From: UBA5603 sp964501315
GTDB taxonomy: Bacteria > Bacillota_I > Bacilli_A > Izemoplasmatales > Hujiaoplasmataceae
Assembly (NCBI GenBank): GCA_964501315.1
Contig: CAZCSO010000032.1
Coordinates: forward strand, 1 to 12,724
Direction of reading: 5' to 3'
Length of the DNA stretch: 12,724 nt
The translations under genes were made by a program, and so were the position numbers. The notes beneath the pieces are model-generated. The model was not told the DNA's origin and did not search any database. It saw only the letters and a list, made by a program, of their open reading frames with translations. This document shows positions 1-6,246 of the stretch, one piece after another (the first letter of the stretch is position 1; each line of letters begins with the position of its first letter).

Positions 1-10
1 TGCATTGCTT

Positions 11-49
11 CACACAAAGTTTTTTTGTGTGTCCACAATACAGGGTACA
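11..49 (+). mobile_element. Possible right end of an IS3-family (IS150-like) insertion sequence
   Basis: Read from position 49 leftwards on the minus strand, the sequence begins TGTACCCTGTATTGTGGACA and continues into a hairpin with perfect 8-bp arms (11-18 and 24-31, loop 19-23). A terminal 5'-TG...CA-3' with a TGTACCC start followed by GGACA is the style of IS3-family, IS150-group terminal inverted repeats. The short hairpin would sit just after the transposase stop codon. The transposase would lie to the left, outside the window, so this is inference from a short motif only. Alternatively it is just a hairpin in the spacer after ftsZ. The hairpin has no U-run after it in either direction, so it is a poor intrinsic terminator. 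Confidence 0.3.
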
Positions 50-67
50 TTTTACTAGCCTTTATGG

Positions 68-1243
68 TTATTTTTTAAATCGATCTCGAAGCCATGAAGG
101 AATGGTAATATCCTCCGACGCTTCCTCTTCGGGTTTCTTGGGTAATTTGTCTTGATCTTTCCGTAATTTTTCTTCCTTTTTCGCCTCACGTTTGGATTTG
201 CTAGACGACTTGACAACCTCTTCTTCTGGTTTAGGCACGGCGGTCTGTAACGATTCGGCCTTTTGAATAGTTGTTTCTTTGAAGAGCGGATCTTCGCTGT
301 ATCCGGTCGCAATGACCGTTACGATAATCTCATCATCCAAATCGGTGTTGATGGCACTACCGTAAATGACGTTGATTTCGGTCGTTGAACTTTTCCGAAT
401 CTCTTCGATAATTTCATTGACTTCGTATAAGGATGCATTGAATCCTGAGGTAATGTTGACGATGGCATCGGTGGCCCCGTTGATGGATGTTTCCAATAGC
501 GGACTACGAATGGCAGCTCTGGCTGATTCAACAGCGCGATTTTCACCCGATGCAATGCCAATGCCCATTAATGCAGTCCCTTTGTCTTTCATGACTGTTT
601 TGATATCGGCGAAATCAACGTTGACTACGCCAGGAACGGCGATGATTTCCGTAATGCCTTGAACCCCTTGTCTGAGAATATTATCTGCTTCTCTGAATGC
701 GTCCAAATACGGAGTGTCTTTTTCGACGATATAAAGTAATTTATCATTTGGAATAACAATAAGCGTATCCACAAACGGTTTTAATTCTTCCAATCCTTGC
801 ATAGCAACCGAAGCCCGTTTTCTACCTTCAAATCCAAACGGTTTCGTAACGATACCAATGGTTAAACACCCCATCTCGCGGGCAATACGAGCAATCACAG
901 GAGCAGCTCCGGTACCCGTTCCTCCACCCATGCCGGCGGTGATAAAAACCATGTCGGTTTCTGCTAAGATTTCACGAATTTCATCTTCTGATTCCAACGC
1001 TGCTTGGCGTCCAACTTCAGGATTGGCACCAGCACCCAAACCACGAGTTAACATTTTTCCGAGTTGTAATCGAACATCGGCTTTCGATAATTTTAAAACT
1101 TGTGCATCGGTATTCATGGCAATGAATTCAACGCCTTGTACATCGTTTTCAATCATTCGATTGATGGCTGATCCGCCACCACCACCAACGCCAATGACTT
1201 TAATAATTGGTTTTTGGTTGAATTTTTCATTGATATCAAACAT
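68..1243 (-). CDS. ftsZ: Cell division protein FtsZ
   Basis: FtsZ is the tubulin-like GTPase that polymerises into the cytoplasmic Z ring at the division site. The 391-residue protein is complete. It has the N-terminal nucleotide-binding loop GVGGGGGSAINRM (18-30), the tubulin signature MGGGTGTG (105-112) and the T7 synergy loop NVDFADIKTVM (208-218), whose acidic residues complete the GTPase site of the neighbouring subunit. A C-terminal polymerisation domain follows to about residue 315. Residues 330-375 form a highly charged Lys/Glu linker. The tail IPSWLRDRFKK (381-391) matches the conserved C-terminal peptide that binds membrane tethers such as FtsA or SepF, so a tether is expected elsewhere. 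The start is set by GGAGGT at 1249-1254, 5 nt from the ATG. No ftsA, mraZ or other division-cluster gene is adjacent, and it appears to be transcribed alone. Identification is very secure. Confidence 0.98.
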   Translation of the reverse strand: MFDINEKFNQKPIIKVIGVGGGGGSAINRMIENDVQGVEFIAMNTDAQVLKLSKADVRLQLGKMLTRGLGAGANPEVGRQAALESEDEIREILAETDMVFITAGMGGGTGTGAAPVIARIAREMGCLTIGIVTKPFGFEGRKRASVAMQGLEELKPFVDTLIVIPNDKLLYIVEKDTPYLDAFREADNILRQGVQGITEIIAVPGVVNVDFADIKTVMKDKGTALMGIGIASGENRAVESARAAIRSPLLETSINGATDAIVNITSGFNASLYEVNEIIEEIRKSSTTEINVIYGSAINTDLDDEIIVTVIATGYSEDPLFKETTIQKAESLQTAVPKPEEEVVKSSSKSKREAKKEEKLRKDQDKLPKKPEEEASEDITIPSWLRDRFKK

Positions 1244-1248
1244 AAGTG

Positions 1249-1254
1249 ACCTCC
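1249..1254 (-). promoter_or_regulatory. Ribosome binding site of ftsZ
   Basis: The minus strand reads GGAGGT followed by 5 nt and ATG. This is a near-perfect Shine-Dalgarno site and fixes the ftsZ start. Confidence 0.85.
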
Positions 1255-1349
1255 GAATTCGACCTTCATAACTATGGTATCATAAATGAAAACATATTGA
1301 AATATCGTTTCAAAAATAAAGATAAACAGCTTTTATGGCTATCAGTGTT

Positions 1350-1378
1350 ATTATACGAGATAATCATAAAATAATCAA
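1350..1378 (-). promoter_or_regulatory. Sigma-A type promoter of ftsZ
   Basis: On the minus strand the -35 TTGATT (1373-1378) is followed by a 17-nt spacer and a perfect -10 TATAAT (1350-1355). Transcription would start near 1343, giving an untranslated leader of about 100 nt. That leader carries a small inverted repeat, TTGAAA/TTTCAA (1297-1302 and 1308-1313, loop of 5). The rest of the 221-nt gap between tgt and ftsZ is A+T-rich with no other feature I can support. Hence ftsZ does not depend on read-through from pduL-tgt. Confidence 0.75.
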
Positions 1379-1464
1379 CGACCTTACAAACGAAAACTAA
1401 TAATTCAAACGTAAACAAATAATTTTGATTACGAAATGAACACGAAAATCAAATAGGAATTCAG

Positions 1465-2589
1465 TTAACGTTTGGATTGATGGTAATAGTGGCTGAAAAA
1501 TTCCTCTTTAAAATCCAATAGACGACCTTGTTTAATAGCTTGACGAATATCGTTCATCAGTGATTTTAGAAAATAGAGATTATGATAGGTCACCAAACGC
1601 TGACCTAACATTTCTTCCGCTTTAAACAAATGGCGCAAATAACTTTTCGTATACGTTCGACATACCGGACAATCACATCCTGGGTCGAGTGGCGAAAAGT
1701 CTCGTTCGTATTCTTTGTTTTTAATGACGATTTTCCCAACAGACGTCATGGCGGTTCCATGGCGTGCTATCCGAGTTGGCAACACACAGTCGAACATATC
1801 GACGCCGTTAATCGCCCCCATAATCAAGTCATCGGGCGAACCGACCCCCATCAAATAACGCGGTTTGTCTGTGGGCATGAGGGGATTGAGATAGGCCAAC
1901 ATATCGTACATCTCAGTCTTCGATTCACCGACGGATAAGCCTCCGATTGAGTAACCAGGAAAATCAAGTTTTATCAATTCTTCGATTGAGTGTTTTCGCA
2001 AATCTTTATGAGGACCACCTTGAACAATACCAAAGAGGGCTTGATCATTGGGAAATTGATGTACCGCTTTTCCACGCTTTGCCCAACGCAAAGTGCGTTC
2101 AACGGATTCTTTCATATAGTCGTAATCAGCATAAAATGGAGGACATTCATCAAAACTCATAATGATATCAGCTCCAAGATTATTCTGAATTCGGATGGAA
2201 TCTTCCGGACTCATGAAGAGTTTTTCACCGCTTAAATGATGTCGAAATTCGACGCCTTCTTCTTTAATTTTTCGAATATTGGATAAGCTGAAGACTTGAA
2301 ACCCACCCGAATCGGTTAATAACGCTTTGTCCCATTTCATAAACCCGCGGATGCCACCATGCTCTTTGATGATATCATCACCCGGTTGTAACCAAAGATG
2401 ATAGGTGTTGCCCAAAATAATGCCATCACTCACGGCTTCTATTTCTTTTGGTTCCAATGTTTTAACGGTCGCTTGCGTTCCAACAGGCATAAAAACAGGG
2501 GTTTCAAAACTTCCATGAGAAGTATGGATGACCCCTGCTCGCGCATGCGATTGCGTACAAATATGTGTTACGTTAAACGAAAAAGCCAT
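1465..2589 (-). CDS. tgt: Queuine / preQ1 tRNA-guanine transglycosylase
   Basis: Tgt exchanges guanine-34 in the anticodon of tRNA(Asn, Asp, His, Tyr) for 7-aminomethyl-7-deazaguanine (preQ1), the step that puts the queuosine precursor into tRNA. The 374-residue protein has the usual bacterial length and is intact. It shows the substrate-pocket motif TDSGGFQVFS (92-101) with Asp93 as the expected general acid/base, GIVQGG (187-192), GGLSVGE (216-222), and the nucleophilic Asp267 in VDMFDCVLPTR (263-273). The zinc site CDCPVC (305-310; Cys305, Cys307, Cys310) is completed by His336. It lies 2 nt downstream of the pduL stop codon. The best Shine-Dalgarno, GGAG at 2603-2606, is 13 nt away, which is poor spacing, so translation is probably coupled to pduL. 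Together with queA and the riboswitch-controlled transporter nearby it forms a queuosine salvage set. Confidence 0.97.
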   Translation of the reverse strand: MAFSFNVTHICTQSHARAGVIHTSHGSFETPVFMPVGTQATVKTLEPKEIEAVSDGIILGNTYHLWLQPGDDIIKEHGGIRGFMKWDKALLTDSGGFQVFSLSNIRKIKEEGVEFRHHLSGEKLFMSPEDSIRIQNNLGADIIMSFDECPPFYADYDYMKESVERTLRWAKRGKAVHQFPNDQALFGIVQGGPHKDLRKHSIEELIKLDFPGYSIGGLSVGESKTEMYDMLAYLNPLMPTDKPRYLMGVGSPDDLIMGAINGVDMFDCVLPTRIARHGTAMTSVGKIVIKNKEYERDFSPLDPGCDCPVCRTYTKSYLRHLFKAEEMLGQRLVTYHNLYFLKSLMNDIRQAIKQGRLLDFKEEFFSHYYHQSKR

Positions 2590-2591
2590 TC

Positions 2592-3164
2592 TTAAAGGAT
2601 GACTCCAAAGACTTCACCGGTAATTCCAGCTGCGTTTCCTTCATCGGTGTCAATATGCATGGCCGTTTCAAAATCATTACGAACACGAATAACAACATCA
2701 TCGAAAATAAGGGAGCGATCGGGTGTTTGAACTTTGACTTGAACGACTTGTTTGTCTTGTAAACCAAAACGGATTGCATCGAGTGGTGTAACATGAATAT
2801 GACGTTTGGCAATAATGACGCCTTGTTCAATGGTTATTTTACCTTTTGGACCGACTAACGTGCAAGGAGCGGTTTTAAAAATGTCTCCTGATTCACGAAT
2901 GGGTGCAGTGATACCAATGCTGCGTGCATCGGTTAAAGAAATTTCAACTTGTGTTTCTTTGCGAACCGGACCCAAAATTGACACATTTGCGATTTCTTTT
3001 TTTGGGCCAAGAACGGTAACACGTTCTTCAGCCGCAAATTGGCCGGGCTGAGAAAGCATTTTTTTAACCTTCAATTCATAGCCTTCGCCAAATAACGTAT
3101 ACAAATCTTTTTGAGATAAATGCACATGACGTGCCGATACTTCTACCAATACTTTTCTTTCCAT
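2592..3164 (-). CDS. pduL: PduL-type phosphate acyltransferase (phosphotransacetylase)
   Basis: The PduL family transfers an acyl group between CoA and phosphate (acyl-CoA + Pi to acyl phosphate + CoA). It is unrelated in fold to the classical Pta enzyme. The 190-residue protein contains the two family repeats. The first has SARHVHLS (10-17) and QVEIS (72-76), and the second has AKRHIHVTP (119-127) and MHIDTDEGNAAG (169-180). His13, His15, Glu74, His122, His124 and His170 match the expected zinc and active-site ligands. There is no N-terminal encapsulation peptide and no microcompartment shell gene nearby. It therefore probably acts as the free cytosolic phosphotransacetylase that, with acetate kinase, makes ATP from acetyl-CoA; this metabolic role is inference. 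The start is fixed by AGGAGG at 3171-3176. It is the first gene of a two-gene unit with tgt, with no obvious functional link. Confidence 0.93.
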   Translation of the reverse strand: MERKVLVEVSARHVHLSQKDLYTLFGEGYELKVKKMLSQPGQFAAEERVTVLGPKKEIANVSILGPVRKETQVEISLTDARSIGITAPIRESGDIFKTAPCTLVGPKGKITIEQGVIIAKRHIHVTPLDAIRFGLQDKQVVQVKVQTPDRSLIFDDVVIRVRNDFETAMHIDTDEGNAAGITGEVFGVIL

Positions 3165-3170
3165 ACTATT

Positions 3171-3176
3171 CCTCCT
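3171..3176 (-). promoter_or_regulatory. Ribosome binding site of pduL
   Basis: The minus strand reads AGGAGG, 6 nt before the ATG. This is an ideal Shine-Dalgarno sequence and selects the annotated start. Confidence 0.85.
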
Positions 3177-3187
3177 GTATCTTAAAT

Positions 3188-3216
3188 AGTTTACTACTTT
3201 TGGATGATTTTATCAA
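3188..3216 (-). promoter_or_regulatory. Probable promoter of the pduL-tgt unit
   Basis: On the minus strand, -35 TTGATA (3211-3216), a 17-nt spacer and -10 TAAACT (3188-3193, four of six consensus bases). It is the only well-spaced pair in the divergent region on this strand. The -35 lies inside the perfect palindrome TATCAATTGATA (3211-3222), which could be an operator. Confidence 0.5.
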
Positions 3217-3234
3217 TTGATAAACGATTATTGA

Positions 3235-3262
3235 TTGTAATTTTTACGACATTTGATATAAT
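3235..3262 (+). promoter_or_regulatory. Promoter of the riboswitch-transporter transcript
   Basis: -35 TTGTAA (3235-3240), a 16-nt spacer and a perfect -10 TATAAT (3257-3262), preceded by TGA, i.e. an extended -10 (TGn). Transcription would start near 3269, just before the riboswitch, leaving a leader of about 50 nt that holds little else. Confidence 0.75.
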
Positions 3263-3272
3263 AAAAAAGCAT

Positions 3273-3312
3273 CGCAGTTCGAAATCCATCCTGCGTTACC
3301 AAAACTAGGAGG
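3273..3312 (+). promoter_or_regulatory. preQ1-I riboswitch in the leader of the transporter gene
   Basis: Stem P1 is CGCAG (3273-3277) paired with CTGCG (3291-3295). The loop (3278-3290) starts TTCGAAATCC and holds C and U residues complementary to the Shine-Dalgarno. After P1 comes TTACCAAAACTAGGAGG (3296-3312), the A-rich tail plus ribosome binding site of class I preQ1 aptamers. The layout closely resembles the short translational preQ1-I aptamer of Thermoanaerobacter. UCC (3285-3287) can pair with GGA (3308-3310), forming the H-type pseudoknot that hides the Shine-Dalgarno (AGGAGG, 3307-3312) when preQ1 is bound. Expected effect: ligand switches transporter translation off. The downstream gene is of the queuosine-precursor transporter family, which independently supports the call. 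The pairings are seen; ligand binding is inferred. Confidence 0.88.
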
Positions 3313-3318
3313 TAAGTT

Positions 3319-4026
3319 ATGCCAAACGAGATATTATGGATTTTATTCGCTCTTACGAACTTTGTTTTATTTCTTATTTGTTACAAACTTTTTGGAAAAA
3401 TCGGAATTTTTGTATGGATTGCTATGGGAACCATCCTGGCAAACATTCAAGTGATGAAGTCAATTACGCTTTTTGGGATTGAAGCCACATTGGGTAATAT
3501 CATGTACGGTACGATTTTTTTAGCGACCGATGCACTCAGTGAAAAATACGGTAAAAAAAGCGCTAATTTGTCAGTCTTCATGGGTTTCTTCATCTTATTG
3601 GCATCACTAGTGATTATGCAATTCGCATTAGTATTCGAACCTAACGGATACGATGCTGCTCAACCGCATTTAGAAGCGATTTTTGGGTTCTATCTACGGG
3701 TTGCATCCGCAAGTCTAGTCGCATATTTGATTAGTCAAACGCTCGATATTGCTCTATTCTATAAAATTAAGACAAAACTCCCAGGGAGAAAATGGTTGTG
3801 GGTAAGAAACAATACAGCAACCATCATCTCTCAACTCATTGACACTGCGATTTTTGTATCCATTGCTTTTATAGGTACATTACCGATGTCCGTAATCTGG
3901 CAATTATTCATTTCGACATTTTTAATAAAAGTTATGGTCGCGGCTTTGGACACTCCGTTTGTCTACTTGATTGGCAAAATCAATCCGCTCATCGATCATC
4001 AACCCATTAACACAAATAGTAACTAA
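3319..4026 (+). CDS. yhhQ: YhhQ-family queuosine precursor transporter
   Basis: This is an integral membrane protein of the YhhQ/DUF165 (VUT) family. The family takes up 7-deazapurine precursors of queuosine such as preQ0, preQ1 or queuine. The 235 residues fit the family length. Hydrophobic segments at roughly 4-22, 26-45, 55-71, 83-105, 121-147, 166-186 and 190-218 suggest six to seven membrane helices, and there is no cleavable signal peptide. Family motifs are GNIMYGTIFLATDALSEKYG (59-78), ISQTLDIALF (138-147), RNNTATIISQLIDTAIF (163-179) and AALDTPFVYL (208-217). The ATG follows AGGAGG by 6 nt; this site is part of the preQ1 riboswitch, so import should fall when preQ1 is plentiful. Its own promoter and terminator make it monocistronic. 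Which precursor is carried cannot be told from sequence; the riboswitch favours preQ1 or a compound converted to it. Confidence 0.93.
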   Translation: MPNEILWILFALTNFVLFLICYKLFGKIGIFVWIAMGTILANIQVMKSITLFGIEATLGNIMYGTIFLATDALSEKYGKKSANLSVFMGFFILLASLVIMQFALVFEPNGYDAAQPHLEAIFGFYLRVASASLVAYLISQTLDIALFYKIKTKLPGRKWLWVRNNTATIISQLIDTAIFVSIAFIGTLPMSVIWQLFISTFLIKVMVAALDTPFVYLIGKINPLIDHQPINTNSN

Positions 4027-4051
4027 CGACGATTTCGTCGTTTTTTATTTT
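4025..4051 (+). terminator. Intrinsic terminator of yhhQ
   Basis: The inverted repeat ACGACG (4026-4031) / CGTCGT (4036-4041), extendable by flanking A-T pairs, has a tight loop near 4032-4035. It is followed by TTTTTTATTTT (4041-4051). It begins inside the TAA stop codon of the gene. Confidence 0.85.
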
Positions 4052-4084
4052 AAAAAACCATCGAATCCCTTAGGGTTCGATGGT
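4052..4084 (-). terminator. Intrinsic terminator of ruvB-queA, built into the end of queA
   Basis: Arms 4057-4065 (ACCATCGAA) and 4076-4084 (TTCGATGGT) pair perfectly. The stem continues with CCC (4067-4069) against GGG (4073-4075) around a single bulged base at 4066. The three-base loop (4070-4072) is exactly the queA stop codon. On the minus strand the hairpin is followed by TTTTTT (complement of 4052-4057). The last codons of queA therefore form one arm of its own terminator. Confidence 0.88.
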
Positions 4085-5116
4085 CGCAAAGTCATGAATA
4101 AACATGGAATCGCCAAAGGAGAAAAATCGATATTTTTCCTCGATGGCATGCTGATAGGCATTAAGAATGATATCCCGAGAAGTCAGTGCAGATACCAACA
4201 TCAAGAGCGTTGATTTCGGCAGGTGAAAATTCGTTATGAGCGCATCGATGGCTTTGAACTCATACCCAGGGTAGATAAAAATATCCGTCCATCCCGAATC
4301 TTTGACAAATTTCTTATGTTTAGAAAATATAGCTTCTAAGGTACGTGTTGAAGTCGTTCCAACAGCGATAATACGCCGATGATCTTGTTTAGCTTGATTG
4401 AGGATCTCAGCCGTTTTACCGGACAACTGATAGTACTCTGAGTGCATTTTGTGTTGTAATACGTCCTCTACTTGAACGGGTCTAAACGTCCCTAATCCGA
4501 CGTGGAGGGTCAATGAAGTAATCAAAACGCCCATTTCAGATATCTCGTTTAACAACGATTCGGTAAAATGAAGTCCCGCTGTAGGGGCTGCTGCACTTCC
4601 AACTGCTTTTGAGTAGACCGTTTGGTATCGATTGGGATCGGTTAAGCGTTCATGAATATAGGGAGGAAGCGGCATTTCACCGAGTTGATCCAACAATTCT
4701 AAAAAGATGCCTTTGTAGATCATTTCAAAATGACGAATTCCTTCGTCACCAACTCGAATACACCGAGCTTGAAGTAATCCATTCCCAAAATCTACGATGG
4801 TACCTTCTTTGATTCTCCGAGCAGGCTTAACCAAGGATTCCCAACAGTTATTTCCAAGATCTTGTAAAAGCAAAACTTCGATAATGGCTTGTGTATCGAG
4901 TTTAACTCCTAATAATCGAGCTGGCAACACTTTTGTGTCATTAATAACCAGAACATCGCCTTTTTTTAAATAGTGGGTAATGTTATAAAAATAATCGTCC
5001 TTCAATTTTGTGGTATGACGATCAACCAAGAGTAACCGGGATGCCGAACGATTCGACAGAGGTGTTTGGGCAATCAATTCTTCTGGCAAGTGATAATCAA
5101 AATCAGTTGTTTTCAT
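4070..5116 (-). CDS. queA: S-adenosylmethionine:tRNA ribosyltransferase-isomerase QueA
   Basis: QueA transfers and isomerises the ribosyl part of S-adenosylmethionine onto preQ1 in tRNA, making epoxyqueuosine; it acts directly after Tgt. The 348 residues cover the whole family length. Conserved blocks appear in order: LPEELIAQTP (10-19), NDTKVLPARL (59-68), GEMPLPPYI (146-154), GSAAAPTAGLHFT (173-185), HVGLGTFRPV (205-214), GTTSTRTLE (253-261), a long block from YPGYEFKAIDALITNFHLP (282-300) to 310, and YRFFSFGDSMFI (329-340). Its ATG overlaps the ruvB TGA as ATGA (5113-5116). The local Shine-Dalgarno is weak (GGA about 11 nt upstream), so expression is likely coupled to ruvB. The ruvB-queA order is common in Firmicutes and related groups. 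Confidence 0.98.
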   Translation of the reverse strand: MKTTDFDYHLPEELIAQTPLSNRSASRLLLVDRHTTKLKDDYFYNITHYLKKGDVLVINDTKVLPARLLGVKLDTQAIIEVLLLQDLGNNCWESLVKPARRIKEGTIVDFGNGLLQARCIRVGDEGIRHFEMIYKGIFLELLDQLGEMPLPPYIHERLTDPNRYQTVYSKAVGSAAAPTAGLHFTESLLNEISEMGVLITSLTLHVGLGTFRPVQVEDVLQHKMHSEYYQLSGKTAEILNQAKQDHRRIIAVGTTSTRTLEAIFSKHKKFVKDSGWTDIFIYPGYEFKAIDALITNFHLPKSTLLMLVSALTSRDIILNAYQHAIEEKYRFFSFGDSMFIHDFATIEP

Positions 5117-6120
5117 TCAAATAACGTTCCTTGAAAAGATTTCTTAAGATGACGATACGCTTTTTCGGTCACGACACGACCGCGAGGAGTACGACTAATG
5201 AATCCCTTCTGGATTAAGAAGGGTTCATATACATCCTCAAGCGTTTGCGGATCTTCACTTATGGAAGTAGCGATGGTTTCTAGTCCAACTGGCCCTCCAT
5301 GATATTTTTCGATGATGCCAAGCAGGTATTCGCGATCTTTTCGATCAAGACCGAGATCATCGATTTTTAGTTTGTCCAATGCGAGTTTAGTAATATCAAC
5401 GTTGATTACGCCGTCGCTTAAGATATCGGCATAATCCCGTACGCGACGAAAAAGACGATTGACGATTCGAGGCGTGCCACGACTTCGTTTCGCTAATTCT
5501 TGAACTGCGTACTCATCGATTGGGCAATGATAGATACTAGCCGTTCGACGACAAATAATTTCGAGTTCATTATCGTTGTAAAAATCAAGTTTATGGACGA
5601 TGCCAAATCGGTCTCTTAGGGGACCTGTTAGATCACCATATCGAGTGGTAGCCCCAATCAAAGTAAAGGGAGGCAAATCAACGCGAATTGATTTTGCGCC
5701 TGAATCCTTTCCGACAACAATGTCTATAACAAAATCTTCCATTGAAGAATACAGAATCTCTTCAACGATTTTTGGCAATCGATGAATTTCATCGATAAAT
5801 AAAACATCGCCGGGTTCCAAACTCGTCAAAATCGCTGCTAAATCACCCGTCCGTTCGATGGTTGGGCCGCTACATACTTTCATATTGACATGCAATTCGT
5901 TGGCGATCACTTGAGCGAGTGTTGTCTTTCCCAATCCGGGAGGGCCATACAAAAGTACGTGGTCTAAAGATTCATTTCGCTTCTTTGCAGCTTCTACCGA
6001 GATTTGAATCATCTCTTTTACATTTGTCTGACCAATATATTCACTAAAAACTTGCGGCCGCAAGGTTACTTCTAATTCATCATCAACTAACAGATTGTTA
6101 GAAATTATTCGATCATCCAT
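5113..6120 (-). CDS. ruvB: Holliday junction branch migration DNA helicase RuvB
   Basis: RuvB is the AAA+ hexameric motor that, loaded by RuvA, drives branch migration of Holliday junctions in recombinational repair. The 335 residues give a full-length protein. It has Walker A GPPGLGKTT (59-67), Walker B LFIDEIHR (107-114), the RuvA-contacting hairpin region around 146-155 (RVDLPPFTLI), sensor 1 GATTR (156-160), the arginine-finger region GPLRDRFG (166-173) and sensor 2 RGTPRI (214-219). The C-terminal winged-helix DNA-binding domain is marked by HGGPVGLETIA (274-284) and FISRTPRGR (307-315). The stop is TGA, the only TGA stop in the window, within the ATGA overlap with queA. The ATG follows GAGGTG (6127-6132) by 6 nt. 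RuvA, usually encoded just upstream, is missing here, because the neighbour upstream is a divergent gene. Confidence 0.98.
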   Translation of the reverse strand: MDDRIISNNLLVDDELEVTLRPQVFSEYIGQTNVKEMIQISVEAAKKRNESLDHVLLYGPPGLGKTTLAQVIANELHVNMKVCSGPTIERTGDLAAILTSLEPGDVLFIDEIHRLPKIVEEILYSSMEDFVIDIVVGKDSGAKSIRVDLPPFTLIGATTRYGDLTGPLRDRFGIVHKLDFYNDNELEIICRRTASIYHCPIDEYAVQELAKRSRGTPRIVNRLFRRVRDYADILSDGVINVDITKLALDKLKIDDLGLDRKDREYLLGIIEKYHGGPVGLETIATSISEDPQTLEDVYEPFLIQKGFISRTPRGRVVTEKAYRHLKKSFQGTLFE

Positions 6121-6138
6121 TTACAACACCTCATTGAT

Positions 6139-6144
6139 ATTATA
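6139..6144 (-). promoter_or_regulatory. Probable extended -10 element of the ruvB-queA promoter
   Basis: The minus strand reads TGG immediately before TATAAT (6139-6144), an extended -10 (TGn). No good -35 lies at 16-18 nt (the hexamer there is TCATAA); TTGAAA (6174-6179) is too distant, at 29 nt. The -10 is only about 18 nt from the ruvB ATG, so the leader would be very short, just holding the ribosome binding site GAGGTG at 6127-6132. Confidence 0.5.
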
Positions 6145-6188
6145 CCAAAATGTTTCGGTTTTTATGATAGATATTTCAAGTTTATTTA

Positions 6189-6217
6189 TTGTAATTCAAA
6201 ATAACTTAATATATAAT
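6189..6217 (+). promoter_or_regulatory. Promoter of the coiled-coil operon
   Basis: -35 TTGTAA (6189-6194), a 17-nt spacer and a perfect -10 TATAAT (6212-6217). The -35 hexamer is the same as that of the yhhQ promoter. Transcription would start near 6224, giving a leader of about 23 nt with the Shine-Dalgarno GAGGTGAGG (6236-6244) just before the ATG at 6247. The ruvB promoter points the other way about 50 bp to the left, so both units share this 126-bp intergenic region. Confidence 0.75.
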
Positions 6218-6246
6218 ACAATTATCAATAAGAAAGAGGTGAGGAA

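Noticed and set aside
11..31. Hairpin as intrinsic terminator of ftsZ
   Set aside because: Arms are perfect but no U-run follows on the minus strand; better explained as part of a possible IS end.
858..1271. 137-codon open frame on the plus strand opposite ftsZ
   Set aside because: Antisense shadow of conserved ftsZ codons; proline- and serine-rich nonsense translation, no ribosome binding site.
1423..1452. Candidate terminator for tgt (TTTGATT / AATCAAA)
   Set aside because: Only a 7-bp A+T-rich stem with a loop of about 16 nt and no clear U-run; too weak to claim.
1630..2595. Several plus-strand open frames opposite tgt
   Set aside because: tgt is fully supported on the other strand with all active-site residues; the opposite frames have no recognisable motif or start signal.
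2573..2830. 85-codon minus-strand frame overlapping the pduL/tgt junction
   Set aside because: Out of frame with two well-supported genes that leave no room for it.
5113..5116. UGA as tryptophan (Mycoplasma code)
   Set aside because: ruvB ends naturally at TGA at the expected family length, and Trp is encoded by TGG throughout.
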